Source of the DNA: Fimbriimonadales bacterium
GTDB taxonomy: Bacteria > Armatimonadota > Fimbriimonadia > Fimbriimonadales > Fimbriimonadaceae
Length of the DNA stretch: 12,636 nucleotides
NCBI GenBank assembly: GCA_026392145.1
Contig: JAPLCS010000227.1
Location: forward strand, 1-12,636
Reading direction: 5' to 3'
The position numbers and the translations under genes are program-made. Under the pieces are notes generated by a model that saw only the letters and a program-made list of their open reading frames with translations, made no database searches and was not told the DNA's origin. Below, one piece after another: positions 6,616-12,636 of the stretch. Each line of letters starts with the position of its first letter. Positions within the stretch are counted from its first letter, which is position 1.

Positions 6616-7346
6616 TGCGCTTGAAGCACGGTTTAACACTGATTGAATTGTTAGTGGTGGTTTTCTCAATGTCCATAATTTTGGGAGCCGTGTCTTCTGT
6701 AGTTTTAACTTCCTTTAGGCACACAGATCGAGTTAAAGCGAGTCGAGAAACATCTGATCGAGATGCAAGATTTGAAGATAGGTTGAGACAACTACTTCAA
6801 TCAGCGTACTTGTCCACAAATCAAGCGGATACTTCTTCGTATTTCCTGTCAGGAACGGAGAGCGATACGACGCTGGGAAGCAATGGGACACCGGGACAAC
6901 TTGTCTTTACGGCCTTGAGCGACAAAGTTCCCTCTGAAATGCTCAACTCAACAGACGACTTTGAGACAGTTAATCAAATATACGGTCCGCATGGAGCAAT
7001 AACAGAAGTATCTCTCTCAACTAGTCCTGTCGGAGAAGCACCTGTGCAAACAGGGCTATTCTATCGTCACCAAACTCCCGCAGATGGTGACAGTACACAA
7101 GGTGGAATCGAAACAGTTTTTGACTCTGACATAGACACAATCAGTTTTGAATTTTTTGACGGTGCTGATTGGCTGACGACGTGGGACACCCAATCTCAGG
7201 CGACTCCCCGACTCCCTGCTGCGGTTCGAGTTACCTACACGAGACCAAGCGACAACTCAAGCAGAGTCATGGTGGTTCGGTTGATACATAGTGATGTTAC
7301 ACCTGACAATCCAGTTGAACAAGCACCCGATGGAGGACAACAATAA
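6615..7346 (+). CDS. gspJ: Minor pseudopilin GspJ
   Basis: Largest beta-fold minor pseudopilin of the I-J-K tip complex, 243 residues. MRLKHG|LTLIELLVVVFSMSIILGAVSSV is a short leader with cleavage after Gly6 and Glu at +5; the first mature residue is Leu rather than the usual Phe. The pattern of helix, RFEDRLRQLLQSAYL, long beta region, then FEFFDGADWLTTWDTQ and LPAAVRVTYTRP is typical of GspJ: the WxxxW-type segment and the 'LPxAVxV' strand are recognisable family features. Translationally coupled on both sides: TAATG with gspI and TAATG with gspK. Confidence 0.9.
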   Translation: MRLKHGLTLIELLVVVFSMSIILGAVSSVVLTSFRHTDRVKASRETSDRDARFEDRLRQLLQSAYLSTNQADTSSYFLSGTESDTTLGSNGTPGQLVFTALSDKVPSEMLNSTDDFETVNQIYGPHGAITEVSLSTSPVGEAPVQTGLFYRHQTPADGDSTQGGIETVFDSDIDTISFEFFDGADWLTTWDTQSQATPRLPAAVRVTYTRPSDNSSRVMVVRLIHSDVTPDNPVEQAPDGGQQ

Positions 7347-8617
7347 TGCTTTCAAAGGTGTACCGAAAACGAGGTCTTGTGATGGTAGTTACCCTGGCGG
7401 CGCTAGCTGGAGTAGTTATGGGTGTTGCGATTTTTGCAAACAACCAAAACAATGCCGTACAAATTTCCATCAATCGAAATGAACTCAGGCGTGCTCGTGT
7501 GGCAGCGCTCGCGGGAATGCAGTATGCGATGAATTCCATCCAAGCCGTCGCAGATGCTCCACAAGATCCGGTCACATCGGAAGATGATTGGGCAGTTTTA
7601 GGTCAGGAAGGTTCAGAAACATTCATTCTCGGAAACGAATCATTCCGTATTCAAATTGTTGACAACAGTACATTTTTGGATTTGAACACGGTCACAGAAG
7701 CACAACTGCTCAATCTAAATTTGACCCAGGAGCAAATTGATAGCCTGCTGTATTGGCGTGAGCAAGGTACTAATCCTCGAACAGAAGGGGCAAAAGATGA
7801 ATATTACAACGGACTTTCCAAACCCTACAACACTCACCTGAATCGATTCCAGAATGTACTTGAATTGCTTAATGTTAAAGGGTTCAATCCTCAAACACTT
7901 TTCCAAGTCAACACGAATACAATTAGCACCTCAGCAAATGCTGTTACTGACATTCCGTTGTATGACTTAATTGGATTGGATTGTTTCAGTACGGCATCTA
8001 ATCCGGAAGGTGACGGTAAAGCAAATATAAATTTGCCAACGCTTACTGCCCAGCAGTTGGCTCAAAACGCTCAAATTCCGCAAGCCAATGCTCAGACAAT
8101 TATTCAGCAACGTGGTCTACAACCCAATCAGCAATTCCCAAACCTAAGCACAGTAATCAATCTCCCCGGTTTTCAGAATAACCAGACACTCATTCGAAGC
8201 GTTCTTGATCGAATGACCACCTCGGCGACAGAACGAGTTGAGGGTCGTATAAACGTCAATACGGCAACTAGTTCAGTGCTCCAGACGATTCCAGGAATAT
8301 CACAGGATTTAGCAGAACAGATTGTAAGTAATCGACCCTCAGGTGGATACCGATTACTCAGCGAGTTGCTGACAGTGAGCAGCGATTCTGCTTTTGTTGG
8401 AGCAGTCGCGGATTCACTTTGTGTCAACTCACAGTCGTTCCTTATTCGAATTATTGGGAAGGCTGGCCGAATGACAGTCGCGATTCAAGCACTTGTCACT
8501 ATTAACAACTCTGTACCAACCATCACACGCATCGAAGATGCGCCTTTCCCGGACATGGCAAGCCGCTGGAATTGGCAAGAACCAGCCACTGAAACAACGC
8601 TGTTGGAAAATCAATGA
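7346..8617 (+). CDS. gspK: Minor pseudopilin GspK
   Basis: Caps the pseudopilus tip; 423 residues, larger than the other pseudopilins as expected. After a short basic leader (KRG) the helix LVMVVTLAALAGVVMGVAIFA lacks Glu at +5, which is normal for GspK. FLDLNTVTEAQLLNL (near residue 110) and RINVNTATSSVLQTIPGIS (near 300), followed by AEQIVSNRPSGGYRLLSELL, are the helix-hairpin-helix-like elements that define the GspK family. A further such segment around INLPTLTAQQLAQ and VINLPGFQNNQTL lies between them. The protein is rich in Asn and Gln. The ATG overlaps the gspJ stop (TAATG); the gene ends in an ATGA overlap with the next gene. Confidence 0.9.
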   Translation: MLSKVYRKRGLVMVVTLAALAGVVMGVAIFANNQNNAVQISINRNELRRARVAALAGMQYAMNSIQAVADAPQDPVTSEDDWAVLGQEGSETFILGNESFRIQIVDNSTFLDLNTVTEAQLLNLNLTQEQIDSLLYWREQGTNPRTEGAKDEYYNGLSKPYNTHLNRFQNVLELLNVKGFNPQTLFQVNTNTISTSANAVTDIPLYDLIGLDCFSTASNPEGDGKANINLPTLTAQQLAQNAQIPQANAQTIIQQRGLQPNQQFPNLSTVINLPGFQNNQTLIRSVLDRMTTSATERVEGRINVNTATSSVLQTIPGISQDLAEQIVSNRPSGGYRLLSELLTVSSDSAFVGAVADSLCVNSQSFLIRIIGKAGRMTVAIQALVTINNSVPTITRIEDAPFPDMASRWNWQEPATETTLLENQ

Positions 8618-9864
8618 ACCAGAAACACGAAAGACCTCAACTCATTATTGAATGGGACAAAGATTGGACTAGGGTAATTTTTACCGAGTCTGGTCAAACT
8701 CGCGAGTCAAGTTCCTTATCAGCCATAGAAGGTGTACAAGGGAAATCTGCCATTGTTTTGGTTTCACGTCGAAACATCCTTTCCCGAGTGCTTTCCTTGC
8801 CAGATGCAACTCGATCGGATGTATTAATCGCTCTCAAAATGAAGCTTGGAGATGTCTTCCCTATTCCGGCCAATGAACTCGCATTTGACTACATTCCAAC
8901 TGCGGACAGAGATGAGAACGGCCGATTGTGTCATGTATTTGCAGTCAAGACCACGGACATTCATGAAGTAATCAAGCTCACTGAGTCGTTAGACATTACC
9001 GTTCATTCAATTGCTCCGGCACAATCTGGGCTTATACGGCTGAGTCAAAAAGATGGCGTCAACAGCGGGATTTACGTTGAAAGGTTTGGAGATTTTGTCA
9101 ATTTAGACATCATCAAAGAAGGCAAGTTAACCTACTCAAGGGCAACCTCTCTTGAGACGCTAGACGTGGAACTTGAAAGGGCTAAAACACAGGTACCAGA
9201 CTCAAAGATTTTCAGTTATAACGTTGGGCTAGACGGTACTGAGCAAAAACTACCAAGTAACCTTGCTTCCAGATTCCTAGAATCAGATTCTCTCATCGAT
9301 TTGGAACCAGAGTCATACCGACTGAAAAAGGAAGATAAAGCCAGAAGTAAACGACATAGACAGAGCTATCTGATTTTTGCCGCAGGTGCCGTCATTGGAA
9401 TGGTCGTTTATATGGACTTTTCAGATAAAAATGATAAATTTGCCAAAGAAGCAAAGCGCCTTAAATCAAAGGTATCAATCGCTAAACTTGCTACAGAGCG
9501 CCCAGAATCAACTTTGACCAAACTTCAACCACAGGCAGCACAACTCAAACTCGCTTTCGAACCGGCACAAAAAATGTCGGATGTAATGAAACTGAGTTCA
9601 ATTTTGCTTCCGAAAGATGCTTGGCTCACCAGTTTAAGCTTAGAAAGAGGCAAACCTTTACAGATTCGAGGAACTGCGAAGAATTCTGAGGCAGTTTCTG
9701 CGTATTTGAAAGAGTTGACTAAACAAAAGCGACTCAGAGACGTTCGACTATTGTTCGCAAATAGCGGTGACATTGATGGAAGCCCAGTGGTTCAATTCAG
9801 CGTCTCAGCCTTTCCAGTCGGCAATCTCCCTATAGTGGAAACAGGGAAACAGAAAAAGAAATGA
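8614..9864 (+). CDS. gspL: GspL / PilM-PilN-like inner-membrane assembly protein
   Basis: Bitopic inner-membrane protein that recruits GspE to the platform. Residues about 8-235 are the cytoplasmic actin-like domain (LIIEWDKDWTRVIF, RVLSLPDATRSDVLIALKMK, SIAPAQSGLIRL). A basic stretch and one membrane helix follow (about 251-267, YLIFAAGAVIGMVVYM), then a helical segment and a periplasmic ferredoxin-like PilN-type domain (about 320-402: LPKDAWLTSLSLERGKPLQI, GTAKNSEAVSAYLKELTK, VVQFSVSAF). This is the GspL architecture, equivalent to PilM fused to PilN. DLEPESYR before the helix is a PilN-like landmark. The actin-like part is shorter than PilM and resembles GspL. ATGA overlaps on both sides couple it to gspK and the gspM-like gene. 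Confidence 0.85.
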   Translation: MNQKHERPQLIIEWDKDWTRVIFTESGQTRESSSLSAIEGVQGKSAIVLVSRRNILSRVLSLPDATRSDVLIALKMKLGDVFPIPANELAFDYIPTADRDENGRLCHVFAVKTTDIHEVIKLTESLDITVHSIAPAQSGLIRLSQKDGVNSGIYVERFGDFVNLDIIKEGKLTYSRATSLETLDVELERAKTQVPDSKIFSYNVGLDGTEQKLPSNLASRFLESDSLIDLEPESYRLKKEDKARSKRHRQSYLIFAAGAVIGMVVYMDFSDKNDKFAKEAKRLKSKVSIAKLATERPESTLTKLQPQAAQLKLAFEPAQKMSDVMKLSSILLPKDAWLTSLSLERGKPLQIRGTAKNSEAVSAYLKELTKQKRLRDVRLLFANSGDIDGSPVVQFSVSAFPVGNLPIVETGKQKKK

Positions 9865-10106
9865 TCAGTTTTAGAGATCCAAAGGACCAGCTACCAAGTG
9901 CCCTAGCAATTGCAGGGATAGCCCTTCTTTTGGTTTCTGCGGTTGCAAACTTTACTGTCCGCTCCAAGTCTATTGCCACTGAAAAAAGAAAGGCCAACAA
10001 AGAGTTAGCCACTCTTGATGAGCGATTGGACAAAGCCAACGTAGACTTATCTGCGGCGGAGTCAACCATCAAGAAAAATAAATGGGAAAAAGGAGAAGAG
10101 AATTAG
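9861..10106 (+). CDS. gspM: GspM/PilO-like protein, N-terminal part (gene disrupted)
   Basis: N-terminal half of a GspM/PilO-type partner of GspL. It has a short cytoplasmic start, one membrane helix (about residues 13-31, LPSALAIAGIALLLVSAVAN) and a coiled-coil (about 38-72, charged heptad-like). It ends at TAG after KKNKWEKGEEN, with 81 residues against about 160-200 for the family. The periplasmic ferredoxin-like domain that should follow is found immediately downstream, shifted by one frame (+1). The start overlaps the gspL stop as ATGA. A frameshift lesion, a small out-of-frame deletion, or unusual decoding could explain the split; see the findings. Confidence 0.75.
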   Translation: MISFRDPKDQLPSALAIAGIALLLVSAVANFTVRSKSIATEKRKANKELATLDERLDKANVDLSAAESTIKKNKWEKGEEN

Positions 10107-10410
10107 TATTGTAAGTTTTCGGCCTCAAAAAGTTATTGAAGGAGCGAGCCTTCGACAGCTTCCCTTTTCACTCAATGTAGATGGTTCCTTTTTGAACGTT
10201 GCGGATATGATTGCCTCAATTGAAAAGCCTGGAACCAAGCTAGCAGTTAGTCAAGTTCAATTCGCATCAAAAGATGGTGGAGAAACAGGAGACCAGATAT
10301 CAGCTTCAATTACTCTAGTTGCCTACCTTGACAAGCCAGCCTCCAAGGAAACAGCGAAATCGACTTCAACGCCTCTGAGAAAACCGACGACCACAACCAC
10401 CAAAGGATAA
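10102..10410 (+). CDS. gspM: GspM/PilO-like protein, C-terminal domain in a shifted frame
   Basis: Periplasmic ferredoxin-like domain of GspM/PilO. ISIVSFRPQKVIEGASLRQL, PFSLNVDGSFLNVADMIASI and ISASITLVAYLDKP follow the PilO pattern (strand, proline turn, strand with V-x-G-x-F/Y, helix, final strand), ending in a Thr/Lys-rich tail. The frame is open from 10045. Upstream of 10102 it reads GKKEKR, which fits the end of a helix leading into the first strand. There is no ATG, GTG or TTG before 10192, and a TTG start at 10192 would cut off the first strands. An ATT at 10102 lies six bases after AAGGAG (10090-10095), a well-placed ribosome site, but ATT starts are rare. I set the boundary there as the best guess. 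The stop lies six bases before the next ATG. Confidence 0.6.
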   Translation: MSIVSFRPQKVIEGASLRQLPFSLNVDGSFLNVADMIASIEKPGTKLAVSQVQFASKDGGETGDQISASITLVAYLDKPASKETAKSTSTPLRKPTTTTTKG

Positions 10411-10416
10411 CGATTC

Positions 10417-11280
10417 ATGAGAAAGAGCCAACAAACTAAGAGAAGTTCGTTACCAAAGGTAATGATTGCCGGGGGCATACTGGTCGCCATTGTCGTACTG
10501 ATGCCGAATGATTCTGCGCCCGTAAAAAAAGCTGGTAAAGGATTCCAATTTGCGGGAGCAGGTGGCAGTTCTAAGAAAAAAACAGATCTTTTTGAACCTG
10601 AAGATTATAAAGCTCAGTTCGGAGACTTGGATGGAGAAATGAAAAATTCATTCAGGCCGCTGGTTGTAAAAAATGGTGGAGTTAACAGCTTGAATTCTGC
10701 CTCAGTGAACACAATTCCAACGTCATTCACGGGGGGAGAGCAAAATTGGATTTACACGGGCAACATGACAGTAAATTCCGTTCCCAATGCCTTGCTTGAA
10801 AACACCGTATCAGGAGAGGGAGTCTTCCTTAAGCCAGGCGAGAAGTGGAAAACAATGCAGCTACGCCAAGTGATGAACGATTCAATCGTACTAGAGGGCG
10901 AGGACGGTTACATGAAAACCATTTTCTTTGCCCCTCAAACTTTAGAACCAATTTCACCAGCCAAGGTTGCTACGAACTTACCTCCAGCTAATGCAGGCAT
11001 GACAACTCAACCTGGTCAAGTACCCGGAATGGTGGGTATTCCAGGTTTCGGAAATGCAACGAACGCGTTAACAATGCCAAACATGGATCAAAGTGGCATG
11101 AACCAAGGCCGTGGAAATCGTGGTGGAGGTGGCAAAGCCGGTGGAGGCAAGAGAGGTCGTGGAGCCCAAGCCGAATCACAAACTGACCTTTATGGACCAA
11201 TAGGAAGCAATCTTTCAGACGTTTATTCAAGCACCGATAAAAATTCAACAACATCCAGAAAGGAGAACCAATCTCAATGA
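10417..11280 (+). CDS. GspC/PilP-like inner-membrane protein linking platform to secretin
   Basis: Bitopic protein of 287 residues, not recognised at family level with certainty. It has a basic N-terminus, one membrane helix (about 14-29, KVMIAGGILVAIVVLM) and a periplasmic linker. A compact beta domain follows at about 108-172 (NWIYTGNMTVNSVPNALLEN, GEGVFLKPGEKWKTMQLRQV, DSIVLEGEDGYMKTIFF). That strand pattern, 'tG.. ..ALLEn..geg..l..Ge.w....l..v..dsivLe..', matches the homology region of GspC and PilP, which binds the N0 domain of the secretin. The C-terminus is a proline/glycine/arginine-rich tail (about 185-250, including GRGNRGGGGKAGGGKRGRG). The position directly before gspD, with an ATGA overlap, agrees with this role. 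An AAAGGA ribosome site lies about nine bases before the ATG. Confidence 0.65.
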   Translation: MRKSQQTKRSSLPKVMIAGGILVAIVVLMPNDSAPVKKAGKGFQFAGAGGSSKKKTDLFEPEDYKAQFGDLDGEMKNSFRPLVVKNGGVNSLNSASVNTIPTSFTGGEQNWIYTGNMTVNSVPNALLENTVSGEGVFLKPGEKWKTMQLRQVMNDSIVLEGEDGYMKTIFFAPQTLEPISPAKVATNLPPANAGMTTQPGQVPGMVGIPGFGNATNALTMPNMDQSGMNQGRGNRGGGGKAGGGKRGRGAQAESQTDLYGPIGSNLSDVYSSTDKNSTTSRKENQSQ

Positions 11281-12636
11281 AAACTCAAATTCAAATCACT
11301 GCCCTCGCCCTTATTTGTGGGCTGACTTTGCCTGCGATTTCTCCGGGACAATTTGATGTCGGTGGTGGGCAATTCTCATCTTCTGACTCATCAATTTCCA
11401 ATTTCAAATTCAATCCTAAAACAAAAATAAAGCTTGACTTCAGGAATGCAAATGTTGATTTTGTTCTCGATATGTATTCGCGGACATCAGGAATCACAAT
11501 CGTAAAGGACCCAGCCCTAACTGGACCAATAACGGTAACAAGTGCAAATGCATTGCCATTGAAAGACGCATTTTCAGTTCTCGAAAAAGTTCTAGATCTC
11601 AAAGGCTTCACATCATCAAAAGAAGGCAACTTTATGGTTATTCGCAAAAAAGAGCAGCGTAACCAAGGGTGGGGAGGCAGAGGTGGCTCAGGTTTTGACC
11701 CATCTATGATGTCCAGCATGTTTGGACAACAAGAAGAAGGCAAACTAAAGATTTATCCTATTAAATTTGCAAACGCCACACAGGTTGCCCGTGTAGTCAA
11801 CGAAGTTTTTGCGACATCCGGCCAACAATCGACGAATCCGTTTGCAGCAATGATGAGCGGAATGTCACAAGGTGGCGGTAGCATGTTCGGAAACCGTGGA
11901 GGACGAGGTGGCGGAGGATTCAGTTTCGGTGGCTTTTCCCAAGCTGGCCGTGGCGGAAGCTCAGGCTCTAATGTAAGAGCATCTAGTGATGATTTCTCGA
12001 ATGCGGTTATTGTTAATGCGCCAGATAAGCAACAGTTGGAAGTTGAGCGCGTTATTAAGCAAATTGACAAAGAAACTGACCAGCCACAGCGAACGAAAGT
12101 CTTCCCTCTTAAGTTCGCCACAGCTCAAGAGATTGCTTCTACAGTTCAAAACGTTCTGACAAATAATGCTCCGAGAGGAAGAGGCGGTGCATCTGCAAGC
12201 GGTTCGAACGTTGGTGATAGGTTCCAACAAGCCATTCGATTTGGAAGTACTCAGGCAGCATTTGGAACAGTTGCGGCAGACGCTCGGACCAATTCTCTCG
12301 TGGTCACGGCTACTGAGGAAAGTCTCCTGATTTCAGAATCAGTCATTAAAGAATTGGACAAAGCGGTTGAGTTTCAAGACACAACAGTTGTTATTCCACT
12401 GGAAAACGCTAAAGCTGACGAAATTGCAAACCTCATAAACCAATCTTTCGGGCAACGGCAAGGCGCTGGTCGTACGAATCGAACAACGACTCCCAACGCA
12501 CAACGAACCAATACGACAAACGCTGCCAGAAACAATGCAGGTGGTGGAGCACCTCGAGTTGGAGGTGAAATTAGTGATCCTAATAACTTATTCCTTGACA
12601 TGGAAGACCCCAATTCAGAGTCAGGTCAGCTACTTA
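11277..12636 (+). CDS. gspD: Secretin GspD, partial (C-terminal secretin barrel beyond window)
   Basis: Outer-membrane channel of the T2SS. I translated it by hand; the frame stays open to the window end (453 codons). A signal peptide (about 1-24, ALALICGLTLPAIS) is followed by N0 (about 51-124: KLDFRNANVDFVLDMYSRTS, VTSANALPLKDAFSVLEKVL, GNFMVIRK). N1 (about 158-266) has IYPIKFANATQVARVVNEVF and DDFSNAVIVNAPDKQQLEVE, and N2 (about 272-365) has VFPLKFATAQEIASTVQNVL and ADARTNSLVVTAT. N3 begins with TTVVIPLENAKADEIANLIN. Long Gly/Arg/Ser/Asn-rich inserts interrupt N1 (about 195-232) and the N2 and N3 loops and precede N1. The membrane-embedded barrel domain lies outside the window. The ATG overlaps the preceding stop (ATGA), and it is the last operon gene seen. 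Confidence 0.95.
   Translation, partial: MKTQIQITALALICGLTLPAISPGQFDVGGGQFSSSDSSISNFKFNPKTKIKLDFRNANVDFVLDMYSRTSGITIVKDPALTGPITVTSANALPLKDAFSVLEKVLDLKGFTSSKEGNFMVIRKKEQRNQGWGGRGGSGFDPSMMSSMFGQQEEGKLKIYPIKFANATQVARVVNEVFATSGQQSTNPFAAMMSGMSQGGGSMFGNRGGRGGGGFSFGGFSQAGRGGSSGSNVRASSDDFSNAVIVNAPDKQQLEVERVIKQIDKETDQPQRTKVFPLKFATAQEIASTVQNVLTNNAPRGRGGASASGSNVGDRFQQAIRFGSTQAAFGTVAADARTNSLVVTATEESLLISESVIKELDKAVEFQDTTVVIPLENAKADEIANLINQSFGQRQGAGRTNRTTTPNAQRTNTTNAARNNAGGGAPRVGGEISDPNNLFLDMEDPNSESGQLL

Noticed and set aside
10072..10085. A-rich run as a -1 programmed frameshift site in the gspM-like gene
   Set aside because: A -1 shift leads into frame 2, but the downstream PilO-like domain is in frame 1 and needs +1 (or -2).
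11291..11743. 150-codon minus-strand frame opposite gspD, with others at 11753-12121 and 12374-12613
   Set aside because: All are antisense to a continuous GspD reading frame with clear N0-N3 domains, and their proline/arginine-rich content mirrors the Gly-rich codons of gspD.

Overview
The window comes from a diderm (Gram-negative type) bacterium. It carries most of a type II secretion system (T2SS) operon, a PEP-CTERM-tagged exported enzyme, and part of the peptidoglycan gene murE. Base composition looks moderate (judged by eye, not computed). The PEP-CTERM tail, the T2SS proteins resembling PilM/PilN/PilO/PilP, and the glycine/arginine-rich inserts in the secretin would fit Armatimonadota or a similar environmental diderm phylum. 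That placement is a guess.

Layout. 1-832 (minus): N-terminal two thirds of murE, cut by the window edge. 833-914: short spacer with a weak terminator-like hairpin. 915-2225 (minus): vanadium-dependent haloperoxidase/PAP2-family protein with a signal peptide and a C-terminal PEP-CTERM anchor. 2226-2436: divergent intergenic region with two inverted repeats, presumably the promoter region for both directions. 2437-12636 (plus): a tightly packed operon in the order gspE, gspF (broken), gspG, gspH-like, gspI, gspJ, gspK, gspL/pilN-like, gspM/pilO-like (broken), gspC/pilP-like, gspD. The gspD gene runs off the right end.

How the genes fit together. GspE is the cytoplasmic ATPase, GspF the inner-membrane platform, GspG the major pseudopilin, and H/I/J/K the minor pseudopilins. 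GspL, GspM and the GspC-like protein form the inner-membrane assembly platform and link to the secretin GspD in the outer membrane. Most junctions overlap as TAATG or ATGA, which indicates translational coupling. No prepilin peptidase is visible in the window.

The most notable observation is that two operon genes are disrupted out of frame while the other genes look intact. gspF has lost its central region (rest of TM1, periplasmic loop, TM2), about 70 residues judged from the family. The gspM/pilO-like gene has its N-terminal TM/coiled-coil half and its C-terminal ferredoxin-like half in different frames. Either the system is decaying, or it uses unusual decoding at one site, or the assembly is wrong at these points. 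The gspD gene and murE are incomplete only because of the window edges.
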